Positions 1-10,440 of a DNA stretch of 64,000 nt are shown piece by piece. This stretch comes from Cryptomeria japonica. Taxonomy: Eukaryota > Streptophyta > Pinopsida > Cupressales > Cupressaceae. The notes beneath the pieces are model-generated. The model was given only the letters and a program-made list of their open reading frames with translations. It was not told the DNA's origin and did not search any database. Numbering within the stretch: position 1 is the first letter of the stretch; every line of letters begins with the position of its first letter. The stretch spans positions 767,324,153 to 767,388,152 of the forward strand of contig NC_081414.1 of assembly GCF_030272615.1 (NCBI RefSeq). The letters run 5' to 3'. The position numbers and the translations under genes are program-made.

Positions 1-778
1 ATTGTTAACTTGAAAACTCACTTGAGGACTAACTCTTTCTCAACTTAAACTCCCACATTTATATACTTTGAGAGGATAAAATGATGTGGCCTAGATCAAC
101 AATCATGATCAGATCTGTAGATTTGGATGGATGTGAGTAAAGGTGAAGGTTGAGAGAAAGGGGGAAGGAGAAGACAAGTGTCACTTATCTCACCTTGACT
201 GGGTTGTTGATTGAGGGAATCTAGGGATGGTTGGAGAAGATTTACGCATGAGAGGACAAGTGGACTCAAGTCCTTCCTAAGATGTAGGGATGTTAGAGAA
301 AATATAGAAGAAGGTTAAGAAATATGTGTACGTACACAATATTTCATTTATTTTAGAAGTTGAAGATAATTGGCTAATAAATGTTTTATTTATTTTAATT
401 TTGTTGAATTAATTTAGCCACATGATGAATGAGTTGGCAAAGGAAAGATGAAGTGGAGATGGAAGATGAGTTGGAAAAAGGGATTAAATAATTAAGAAAT
501 TATTTAATATTTGAGACTATAGGATAGAAGAATAATCATTAAATATTTGATATTTAATTGATTGAGAAATAATTAAATATTAGATATTTAATTAATTGAT
601 TAGAAGAAAAGGATAAATGAATTAATTAATAAAATATTTCAATTAAATTAATTAATAGCAAGACACGAAATGAATTAAATAAATTAATCTTTTCAAATTA
701 ACTATTTAATAGAAGAATAATTATTAAATAAATATAAAATATTTCTTAATTGCTCATAGCCATTTTTATGTGTATACA
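1..778 (-). repeat. Element A 3' LTR (partial)
   Basis: Base 1 aligns with 17449 of the other LTR; both copies run to the shared end TGTGTATACA. The two differ by scattered substitutions and by a tandem duplication of about 69 bp present only in the right copy (about 18060-18130). On the minus strand a TATA-like box lies at about 56-66. The outer 360 bp or so is missing because the window starts inside the LTR. Confidence 0.9.
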
Positions 779-796
779 TTTTGCCCCTCTTTGAAA
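779..796 (-). promoter_or_regulatory. Polypurine tract of element A
   Basis: Directly inside the 3' LTR the minus strand reads AAAGAGGGGCAAAA, a purine-rich run abutting the LTR end. In LTR retrotransposons this tract primes plus-strand DNA synthesis. Its position fixes the left inner boundary of A. Confidence 0.75.
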
Positions 797-1289
797 TGAT
801 GTCAAGACAACATTCTTTCAAAGATTAAATCAAGTCTCGAGTGTGCTTGATGGAAATAAAAATCCTGATTGTATGCCCCCTCGAGAGATTGATCGTGAAA
901 TTGTTGTAAAATTTGGATAAGCGATTGATCTCACGATAATTGAAAAGGTCCTTCAATTAAATTCATTTATGAAAAATAAATAAAATTGCCCCATTTAAAA
1001 GCATTAATTACCCTTCCAAATGGTAAATATGAAATTAACCAAAGGTAATTTTAATTTCATTTGCATCCTTGTCAACTTGTGAAGAGAATTGTCTTTGGCG
1101 AGGTGGCAAAATGGTGATCCCATTCGAGAACCATCGATTTGAGTGTGTTAGAAGATATCAACGACCTCCTAACTATGGTTATCCAGTATGTACCTTATCC
1201 CAAGTTGTTTTGCAACTTGTCATACGATTTTCCATGTTTTTCGGTGCGTATAAGGATATTTTGAATTTTTTCGATTTTTGGCTTTATGT

Positions 1290-1580
1290 TTTAACGCTTT
1301 CATTTTGCATGTTAGCACTTTTGCATTGGATATTAATGCTTTTGACTGATTTAGCATATTTGTTTATTTTGTTCACGCCTTTATGATTTATGTTAGTGCT
1401 TTTGTTAAGTCTGCGCTTATGCTTTTAGTGTTCGTACATATGTTAAAAAGGGTAGCGCATTTGACTATTTTCACGCTTTTGTTCCAAGGGTTAGTGCTTT
1501 TACAAAAAAGGTTCACGCATATGTATGTTTCAGCGCCCGTGTTCAATAGAATAGAGCTTTCGTTAAAAAGATTAGCGTGT
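1290..1580 (+). repeat. Periodic 18/21-nt repeat array, 3' region of element A
   Basis: About 13 degenerate units resemble TTAGCGCTTTTG on the plus strand. The central C or its equivalent recurs at 1297, 1318, 1339, 1357, 1378, 1399, then after a less clear stretch at 1458, 1476, 1497, 1518, 1536, 1557 and 1578. The steps are 21, 21, 18, all multiples of three. Two overlapping plus-strand frames (1069-1386 and 1383-1628) stay open across it, with hydrophobic heptad-like translation. Relative to A the orientation is opposite to the arrays in A's leader. Confidence 0.7.
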
Positions 1581-1619
1581 TTGTTTCAGATGAATTTGTT
1601 TGATGTGGTTCATGTTAAA

Positions 1620-1980
1620 ATTCATTGAGATGATGATTGATGTATTGTGATGCGCAATTCTAATTGATAGGTATTTGATTGGCTTGATTGATAGAAATTT
1701 GATAATGGTGATTGATAGGAGAAATGATTGATTTGATTTAATTTGATTTGATTGGTAAATTGATAGATTATCTCTAAGAAACCGATGCAGTTTCTGATGA
1801 AGAGCATTGCAGAGTTTGATTGAACTCATAGATTGATAGAAAACCATGATTTATAGGTTTAGATTGATTTGATAGCCTGATTTGCTTCATTTGAAAAGAT
1901 GTATCAATTGTTGATGTGATATATTAGCAATCTATTTGATTTGATAGATAGATGAGTGATGATTTATAGAGATCAAAATC
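1620..1980. repeat. GATTGATTTGATAG low-complexity stretch
   Basis: A run of short GATTGAT, TTGATT and GATAGA words without fixed period. It lies between the 18/21-nt array and the start of the PMD reading frame. No gene is recognised in it. Confidence 0.6.
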
Positions 1981-1981
1981 T

Positions 1982-4900
1982 CTTGTTAAACAGGAGAAAA
2001 TCTATGTTCTCCAGTGTCAAGAGAAATTCTCGGCCATGCGCCACTTAGTGCCAGAGCTTACACAGGTTGAGACTAGACACATATATGCATATGGATTATG
2101 CCACTTGTTATATATGCCTGATATTACCCATAATAGTGGATTGTTGACTGCCCTAGCAAAGAGATGGCATAGCGAGCATTGTTGGCATTCTACACTCAGA
2201 TGAGAATAGTTGATGTTATCATTGATGGCAACCAACTGGTAATATGATTCACAACATACACTAGCAACTAACATCATGATCACTGGAGCAACAGATGCAT
2301 ATCTGACCGGTGTGCTCCAGCAAACTGAAACTATTATCTCTTACAGCATCAAATTCATGGAGAGTCTTAATCTGATTTTGGTGGATATCTTTCAAATTGT
2401 ACATAACCGGATACAGTCTATGACGTAGAATTTTGAATTCTTTGATTCTTTTTTACATCCTTTGTCATTGATGTCAAAGGGGGAGTAGTAGTATGGATAA
2501 AAATGTACAGATGAGATCATTTTCTCAGGGGGAGCACTCCTATTTTGGATCAATTTTTGACTTCTTTTTTGGATATCAGTTTTTGGTTTTTTCTCATGAG
2601 TGTTGCCATCAATGCCAAAGGGGGAGATTATTGGCATTCTACACTCATATGAGAATAGTTGATGTTGTCATTGATGGAAACCAACTGGTAATATGGTTCA
2701 CAGCATACACTAGCAACTAACATCATCTACCGGCATCGGCAGGCATAACAATATTATTCTCACTGGCACCCAGTCTACACCAACAGAATATCTTACTAGC
2801 ACCCCAGCCGACATGGAAATTATATTGTTTTGTATTGTAATTATATTGTATAGCCGACATGATGTATTATAAAGACTCATATATGTATGAGATCTTATAG
2901 GTCATTTTTACGAGACATAGGTATGTGAGATAGTGATAGGTATGTATAGGTAATTAATGCAAGTGGATTATGAGAGAAAATATCTGTAGATGCATTTTGA
3001 TGAGTGAAGAAGAGCAGAGAAGAGCAAAGAAAGGTTTATGGAAGAGGTATTTGATAGAGCTTAAACCGGTACTGAATCAAGCATTGTAGATGCTATTTTG
3101 AGCAGTGCATTGTCACTGGATTTAATCATCTAATTTTGTAGTCAGTGTGACTCCTTTTTGTGATTGAGCAGTGAGCTCTAGGCTATTGGCATTCCTGCAT
3201 GTGTAGGCCCCTATTGTATCAGTAATATTTATTCATATTGGCTAGTGAGTAAATACTGTGGGTCACAAATCCCACCAAGGTTTTTCCCCTACCGGGTTTC
3301 CTCACCAAAATATTTTGTGTTATGGTGTGCATTGATGTTGTCTCTCTTATTTCTCTTTATTTCTTTATTTATTGTTTACCAGTACATTAATTTGTGTTGT
3401 AAAATTGCAAACAAGTTTAATATTTCATATACCGGTTAGACACTGATTCACCCCCCTCTCAGTGTCTTTGGGACTGATCAAGTATCTAACAAGCATAACA
3501 CTTTCCACCTGCCCATTGGTGAGATTAGTGTGACGCTTGAGGATGTCTACAGGATTCTTCACATCCCTATGACTGGTGAGTTAGTCCAGAATGATTTTTC
3601 AGGATCATGGAGGGACAGAGGCTTGCAGAGCCATTTTTGGTGATAAGAGCATTTCTAGAGGAGAGATTTGATGGGAGGATATGATCATGTATTACGAGAC
3701 TCTCCCATTGATTCTTGTAGTTTTGATTGGTGGATTCATCTGTTCAAACAAGAGATCTTGAGGTTTTGTTGTTGGTTGGGGTGATATTCTTCAGAGCATG
3801 ATACAACATTGGACTCAATATGTGTGGGGTGTTTGTATGCTCACTCATTTGTATCATGATCTTCATCAGGTTGTTTTTTATGAGAGTGCTAGTTTGTCGA
3901 CATGATGCACACTTTTACAGATCTGGTGTTGGGAGCACATTTCTATTACTCGACCTATTCATCATAGAGTTTGTGGTGAGAGGCAGACATATGTCTATTT
4001 ATATGCAGGTATCCTTACTCAGCATAAGCTAGGTAAGATGGAGTATTGGCGTTGGGTTCTGGATTCACTAGATAGTGTTATTTGGAGACCGTATATCGAC
4101 TGTGAGCCATGGATGGATGATGCATGGACATTACCATATATTATGCAAAGTAGATATCTCATTGGTCATACTCCATACATTATTGAGCGGCAGTTGATTA
4201 GTCGTATTTTGAGACAATTTGGTACATTCAACACATGCCTACTGGTGTCATAATATATGCATGATAGTACAAGGATAGGCGAGATTGGGGACCTTCTTTG
4301 TCTTTTGAGATAGCACGCATAGAGTTTCTGGCTACTCCTAAGGTGGCTTATGATTTGAGATTACACATTCTAGATCCTGGGGTGACTATAGATTATGCTC
4401 TATACATGCTTGCACACTCATTTCCTTGTATTACCAATCTAGCAGATCCTCCTCCCAGCTTAGGAGATGAGGAGGATGATTCAAATGATCCTATCATTAG
4501 GATACAGAGATGAGGACAAGAGCTTAGAGTTTCTCAGGAGGCCAGAGGTGTTGGAGATGAGGGAGGAGATGGAGGCGGAGGCGGTAGGAGACCCATACAG
4601 AGAGGAGGTTGATTGAGAGTCCGTGGAGGACCTTTTGGACCAGTTGGTAGGATTGGGATACCACTTCCCATGGGTGGGAGAGATGCAGGATGGATTGGGA
4701 GGGATACTAGCAGAGCAGGTATGATATCAATGAGAGGGTTACCCTCTATAAGAGGAGGCAGGATTACTGGACTGGATGGGGGTTGTGGGAGAGGCATTGA
4801 TTTTGGTCATATTCAGCCACCCTAGGGTTATTACAGCTCATGGCGGAGAGGAGGATGTAGAGGATTATGTTCCACTTATTTGATGATGGGTTCTAAGAGC

Positions 4901-5400
4901 TACTTGAGCTTAGATTCTAGGAGGTGGATAGGGAGGTGGAGATGAGGGGATTGAGGGTCATGTTCCTCAATAGGATGTGCCAGAGCAGGAGACCTTGGAG
5001 AGTCTCAAGGCACAAATAGAGCAGCTTAGAGCACAGGTACATACACTCATGACAAAGAGAGATAGGGCTATTAGGAGACAACAAGATACTCAGGGTCTCC
5101 TTGATCACATTCAGCAGGTTGGATCGGGCACTCTCTCAACTGATACCATTAGAGCACTAGCTAGGGTCGGGAAGGAGACATCACACTAGCGATGATTATA
5201 TGAGGATTTAGTCACAGATAGTTAGAGGGTAGGTAGCTATCATACCACTGTGAGGATGGATACTAGCAGCAGTGGAGTCATGGGACCTTCTCAGAGGAGT
5301 AGTGGTCATGTGAGACAGGTATCTGGAGGATCTTCACGCCCACAACCACAGAGACAGACAAAGTCAGGTGGTAGTGGTATAGGATAGCCTTGACTTGATT
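1982..5400 (+). pseudogene. Plant mobile domain (PMD/MAIN-like) gene captured antisense in element A, broken
   Basis: A PMD-type reading frame runs opposite to A's gag-pol. The N-terminal part (to 2179) ends in KRWHSEH and, after an LTR insertion, resumes at 3492 with TFHLPIGEISVTLEDV, the typical PMD 'TFHLP.GE...TL.DV' signature. Further on, 4038-4250 has a WRPY motif and the RQFG motif usual in the domain. The rest of 4298-5400 encodes an acidic segment, a Gly/Arg-rich segment and a coiled coil with many Gln and Arg (4977-5189), then a Ser/Gly-rich tail. Several frameshifts and stops break it. PMD proteins such as MAIN and MAIL1 act in transcription and silencing in plants, and PMD domains are known from transposons. 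Whether this copy came from a host gene or is a stable part of the element family is inference. Confidence 0.8.
2180..3491 (+). mobile_element. Element G: internally deleted LTR retrotransposon inside the PMD gene
   Basis: AGCAT occurs on both sides (2175-2179 and 3492-3496), and removing one copy plus the insert makes the PMD frame continuous. The insert starts TGTTGGCATTC at 2180; 2180-2277 repeats the first 98 bp of the 3' LTR (2629-2726). Between them lies only the 3' end of an internal region with two AAAGGGGGAG tracts, the second (2615-2628) abutting the 3' LTR as a polypurine tract. The 3' LTR is 2629-3491; its first bases are mutated to TATTGG and it ends CTAACA. So almost all of the 5' LTR and interior is deleted. 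The LTR is the same family as the solo LTR at 48493. Confidence 0.85.
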
Positions 5401-6136
5401 TATATGGATGAGGCACTTGTATTTTTTATCTGATATCATTGTATACTTGGACTTTTATTTTTTTATGATGATCTATATGCAGACATGGACTCTATATGAT
5501 GATGATCTATTTGCTTTGATTACATGGATGATGTTCTTTCTTTTTACGATGATGATATTATATATGATGCAATGATGAATGCTTTTGATTTTTTTGATTT
5601 TGATGATCATGGATGCAAATGAAAATGATTACTAACTTAAATAATGCAAATGCAATGATCTATATGAGAATGAAAATGAATGATTGATTTTATTTCTTTT
5701 TTAGTGCGAAGGATGATGTAAATGCAAATGATCTACAAGATATGTTTTTTTATTTTTATATATAATACTTCCAATGATTATGAATCTAAGTGCAAAAAAA
5801 GCAACTAAATGATCATAATGAACGTCAATGATAATGTAAATAATAATGATGATACACTACATGATCTATGAAATGCACTTAATAGAATGCAAATTAATGC
5901 AATGATTAAATGCAACTAAATGAAATGGATGATGATTAAAATGATTCTAAAAATGAATGCACTTACAATGATCAAATGCAAATTATTTTTGTTTGTCCAA
6001 GTATACTCAATCTTTATTTATGACTATTGATTTATGAATGAAATGATATTCTTATAATGCAACTGACAATGAATGCTTATAATGCAGACAAATAATGAGC
6101 TAATCTAAAAAAATGATCTAACTAAAAATGATACTG
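5400..6136. other. AT-rich 3' region of element A, no gene
   Basis: Dense in ATGATG, AATGCAAATGA and AATGAATG words without a clean period. It lies between the PMD tail and a small duplicated ORF. I recognise no gene. Confidence 0.6.
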
Positions 6137-6412
6137 TCATTCTTCATATGCTTGTCTTGTAACAGTGCTTGATTTCATCATTGAGCTTTTAAAATGTTGC
6201 AAGAAAATACAAGCAACTTGACATAAAGATTCAAGTTGACCTGAGTATTTCTTACATGGATTTTGATATAGCAAGTTAATACAAGCAACTTGATATAGTG
6301 AATCAAGGTGACCTGAGTATTTCTTGCATAATAGACAAGGATTATCCTCTTTCATGCATGACTCGGAGTGTCCTCTTAATATTTTGCCGATCACATCCTT
6401 AGACAAGTACAT
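6137..6412 (-). CDS. Small ORF with 24-residue internal duplication, function unknown
   Basis: A 91-codon frame on the element's sense strand, downstream of INT. Two copies of a 72 bp unit (starting near 6207 and 6279) give two copies of a 24-residue segment containing KKYSG, then L(D/E)SL, then QVACI. Because the unit is 72 bp, the duplication keeps the frame open. Cys-rich, no recognised domain or signal peptide. It may be only a chance frame over a tandem repeat in a 3' untranslated region. Confidence 0.3.
   Translation of the reverse strand: MYLSKDVIGKILRGHSESCMKEDNPCLLCKKYSGHLDSLYQVACINLLYQNPCKKYSGQLESLCQVACIFLQHFKSSMMKSSTVTRQAYEE
6203..6346. repeat. 72-bp tandem duplication
   Basis: ATACAAGCAACTTGA starts at 6207 and again at 6279, each followed by a matching stretch ending in GACCTGAGTATTTCTT. 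Two copies with a few substitutions. Confidence 0.8.
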
Positions 6413-7217
6413 ACCTTAATAAGAGATAAACCACATATAGCAATCAAAGAAAATAATCATGCCCCATCATAGAATTCTCTAGTCATGGACATCCTTGAGT
6501 CGCATAGAGTACATGATTAGCAAGAAAATCAAGATATAAACACTGAAGCTTGTATGTCATTCACATGTTCTCATGGTCATTAATTGATATAATCATCTTG
6601 ATGAATGATCATTGATTACTTTCCGATTGAATCTTTGTATCCCAAGTTTCAGGCTGCAGTTGTTATAAAAGGCCTTGATCTTCATTGCTTTGTTGCTCGT
6701 TATTTGTTTCAAAATCCTAAATATTTTTGGTTTTTTTAAGTTTTCCGAATGTTTTGGATTTTCAAAGATTCAAAAGATTACCTTAGCAAAAGGAATTAGG
6801 ATTTTTCCCCCAACGGAAATAAAACTTTATTATGCATGTATGAATTGATCATTATCCAAATCATGGTGGGATATAATGCAGATATGATTGATTTTGATAA
6901 AATCTAAGACAGTGACTACGATAAGTATGTCAAAGATTGATAATTGTTGGTAAGCTGCATATTTTCTACTAATGGTTCAAAAATGGATGTGAAAGATGAA
7001 ATGGATGAGCTAAATAGATGGAAGCGGTAGATGTGATAGGATGGAATGGATAGGTGCGCAAAGCAATCTCATAGATGGAAGAACTCGCTTTTTAGACAAC
7101 GCCTGTTTACCAGGTTTTCACTGTCTAAATTTATTGCATTTTTTTATATTTTGATTTTTTTTTTTTCTCCTTTTTTGTTGTTTTATGCTTTTTAGGGATT
7201 TTCTACTTTTCTGATTT
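6413..7217 (-). other. Post-integrase noncoding region of element A
   Basis: No gene is recognised. Two blocks are shared with element B downstream of its integrase: a GAAAACCTGG motif (A about 7105-7130, B about 63354-63365), and a block with CGTAGTCACT followed by ATATCCCACCATG (A about 6860-6950, B about 63480-63555). These are the only parts of the 3' spacers that I could align by eye. Confidence 0.6.
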
Positions 7218-7340
7218 TTACTGATTTCTTCAGGGCTTTATATGCTTTTTATTGATTTTTTTGGGGCTTTATATGCTTTTTATTGATTTTTTCAAGACTT
7301 TATATGTTTTTTATTGATTTTTTCAGGACTTTACATCTCA
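7218..7340. repeat. 31-bp tandem repeat, about four copies
   Basis: Units of the form GACTTTATATGCTTTTTATTG recur with their ACTTTA/GCTTTA cores at 7236, 7267, 7298 and 7329, a regular 31 bp step. On the element's sense strand it is an A-rich tract just after the integrase frame. Confidence 0.8.
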
Positions 7341-7344
7341 AGCA

Positions 7345-8560
7345 TAGAATTTATTGAGATGGATAGAATTGATAGGTTCATCAAACCAATCACCTTTAGG
7401 GGTAGATAACTTGTATGCTCCTGAGCCATATGTTGCTACTATGATGAAAGGACCTAGCCAATTTGGTTCAAATTTACCCTTCTTTTCTCGGTCTTGCTGA
7501 TTTCTTGGATTCTCCCTTAGAACTATATCTCCAATCTGAAAATGTGTGGCTTGACTTTATGATTATAAATTATTGCCATTCTCTATTGATATACCTTCAA
7601 ATGATCTGTTGCGTTTTGGTGACGTTCCTGAGTCAACTCAAGTTCTTGAAGTCTAGAGACTCGTTGTTCTTCTTCTGGTATTAGACCTATCAAGGAAACT
7701 TGTAGAGAAGGTATCTCTACTTCTATTGGTAATATGGCTTTTGATCCATAGACTAAGCAATATGGAGTTTTCCCTATTAGTGTGTGGATGTTGGTTCAGT
7801 ATGCCTAAAGAGCAAGATTTAACTGAATGTGCCAGTCTTTTCCAGCTTCATTGATTGTTTTCTTCAAGATTTTTAGGATAGTTTTGTTTGATGCCTCAGC
7901 TTGACCATTTCCTTGTGGATAATATGGAGTAGAAAACCTATGTTGGATATGGAATTTCTCACATACTTCCTTCACATCTTGATTCTTAAATGGTCGTCCA
8001 TTATTAGTGATAATGGTCATAGGAACTCCACAGCGACAGATTATATAATTCAAGATGAATGATGATATTTGTTTTCATGTCACTTTTATCAAAGGCACTG
8101 CTTCAATCCATTTAGTGAAATATTCAATAGCAGTCAGAATGAGCTTATGTCCATTAGACGATGAAGGATTTATCTTACCTACCAAATCAAGGCCCAATTG
8201 AGAAAATGGCCATGATACTGCCATAGGATACAATTATTATGCTGGTGCATGGATGAGATTTCCATGGCTCTGGCATTGTTTACATTTCTTGGCATATGTG
8301 AATGAATCTCTCTCCATAGTAGGCCAATAGTAACCCATACGAAGAAGTTTCTTAGCCAGTGTTAATCCACTTGATTGTGTGTCACAAATACCTATGTGAA
8401 CTTCATTAAGACCTTTCTCAGATTCTTCATGTTCAAGACATCTCAATAAAGTGCTATCTAGACATCGCCTATATAAGGTATCAGCAATAATAGTATAGTG
8501 GGATGACTGATGGATAAAATTTCTTCTCTGATTGTGGGATAGGTTAGGAGGAAGGATATT
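7345..8560 (-). pseudogene. Element A integrase, broken
   Basis: The zinc-binding region (8237-8446) has MGYYWPTMERD and CKQCQ, but the second His of HHCC is Gln in GICDTQSSG. The catalytic core includes FSTPYYPQGNGQAEASNKT with the Glu retained, while the second catalytic Asp is lost (ITNNG where ITDNG is usual, about 8010). The C-terminal part has the usual KGKFEPNWLGP motif near 7460. Several stops separate the pieces. Integrase would join the cDNA to host DNA; with the Asp missing this copy should be inactive. It is closest to the integrase of element B. Confidence 0.85.
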
Positions 8561-8689
8561 CTCTTTTAAGTACAGATAAGTTTATCCGTATAGGGATTGA
8601 TTGGTTCTCGATATATGGCAAATCATGTAGGTATGTTGGGATTGAATGGTAGCGGTTAAGATATCTTCCACCAAGAATTCATAATTCTA

Positions 8690-9140
8690 TCGATTCTCCT
8701 GATTCCGCAAGAGAGATGCTATTGTAGTCATTGCATCTATTGCTTTATTCTCAATTCTTGGGATTTGAGTGAATGATACTTCTTCAAAGTGTTCTTTAAA
8801 CTCTTCTACCATCTGTTTGTAGGGCATGAGGTTGTCAATCCTTAGTTTGATAATCATCATTTATTTGGTTGATGATAAGCTTTGAATCACCATAGGCATG
8901 TAATTCCTTGATATTCCATTCAATAGCCATTTTGAGACCAATAGTCAATGCTTCATATTCTGCAGTATTGTTTGTGCATGGAAACCATAGTCTATATGAT
9001 TTTCAAATTGTGTGTCCCTGAGGTGTGATGAACAAAATTTATGCGCCCGATCCATATTGTGTATAAGAACCATCAAAGTACAACTCCCAAAAATTTGTAC
9101 TTATTGTCAGAATGTCTGCATCAGGAAATTCCAAGTGCAA
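8690..9140 (-). pseudogene. Element A second (archaeal-type) RNase H
   Basis: Minus-strand translation shows WELYFDGSYTQYGSG, then FPCTNNTAEYEAL, then YGDSKLIINQIN, the ordered motifs of archaeal-type RNase H with the first Asp, Glu and second Asp present. It lies between the retroviral-type RNase H and integrase, the position that defines Tat-lineage dual-RNase H elements. It is cut by stops after the DGS motif and near its end. Confidence 0.75.
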
Positions 9141-9440
9141 TGGTATGTCATCTTGTAAAGGTGCTTCAGCTAATTAATCAGCAATGACCTATCCTTTGAT
9201 AGCTTTTCAATCAACATATTCTATATCAAACTCACTTAGTACCATAACCCACTTTTCTAGTCTACCTGTCAAAGTTGATTTGTTCAGCAAATACTTTAGT
9301 GGATCTATCTTTGCTATCAATTTCACATAATGAGTCAACATATAATGTCACAGCTTCTGATTGGCAAATACAATTGCTAGACATGTCTTCTCTATGTATG
9401 TATAATTCAATTCATATCCAGCAAGTGTTCTACAATTCAA
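9141..9440 (-). pseudogene. Element A RNase H, N-terminal part deleted
   Basis: After the RT thumb (ends KPLLLYMN) the frame jumps to a segment matching B from AGYELNYTYIEK onwards. About 30 residues present in B between these points, including the start of the RNase H fold, are missing. A TGA stop follows QKL and precedes HYML at about 9352, at the same alignment position as a TGA in B. The remainder carries the connection-like GRLEKWVM motif. Confidence 0.75.
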
Positions 9441-10440
9441 TTCATATAAAGTAACAATGGTTTCCCTTTCATTGGTGATACAAGTACTGGAGGATTCATG
9501 AGATATTCTTTGATTTGCATAAAAGCCTCTTCACATTTCTGATCCCATTTGAATGGAACATTCTTATGTAAAAGATGAGTGAATGGATGACATCCATTTG
9601 CTAATTGAGAGACAAATCTTCTGATTGATTGCAATCTTCCTTGTAAAGAACACAATTGACTTATGTTCCTAAGTGACTCTATTTCCATGATAGCTTTGAC
9701 CTTTTCTGGATCTACTTCAATTCCATGAGCTGATATAATGTACCCTAGAAGTTTTCCAGAGGTTACTCCAAATGCACATTTCTTCGGATTTAATCTTAAC
9801 TGATATCTTTCAATCCTATCAAAGATCTTGCCCAAGATGTTCAAATGTTTTTTTCTTGTATGAGATTTTGCAAGTATATCATCTGCATAGCCTTCCATAA
9901 ATGTATGCACCATATCATGGAAAATTGTTGTCATGGCTCTTTGATAAGTTGCTCCTGCATTCTTAATCCCAAATGGCATAACATTCCAGCAGTAAGTACC
10001 CCTTGCACAGGTGAATGTTGTATTTTTTTGATCTTAGGGGGTGATTCTTATTTGATTGTATCTTGAGAATCCATCCATTAATGAAAACATATCATTTCCT
10101 GCTGATAATTCCACAATTATATCAATGTTGGGTAGTGGGAAATCATCTTTGGGACATGCCTTGTTCAAATCTCTGAAATCGGTGCAGACTCTTATGCTTT
10201 TATCTGGCTTTGACATTAGCACAATGCTTGAAACCCATTTTGGATAGGGAATATGTCTTATGAAACCCACATCTAATATTTTCTTTAGCTTAGCTTTTAC
10301 AAGGAGAACGACGTGTGGATGCATCTTCCTTAGCTTTTGTTTAACTGGTTTTTCTTTTAGATCGACATTGAGATTATGCATGATAAGATTTGGAATAAGT
10401 CCTAGCATGTCTGTGTAGGACCAAGAAAAATTTATCTATC
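9437..10440 (-). pseudogene. Element A reverse transcriptase, broken
   Basis: Two frame segments in register (10408-10034 and 9979-9437), separated by a TAA where B has a Glu codon. Motifs: KPVKQKLRKMHP, VCTDFRDLNKACPKDDFPLP, MDGFSRYNQI, MPFGIKNAGATYQR and the catalytic YADD box, then LNPKKCAFG and the ISQLCSLQGRLQSIRRF thumb motif. This is a Ty3/gypsy RT with catalytic Asp pair retained but a premature stop before the active site. Confidence 0.9.

Noticed and set aside
4534-4797. Pro-rich 87-codon minus-strand frame
   Set aside because: Antisense shadow of the Gly/Arg-rich part of the PMD gene.
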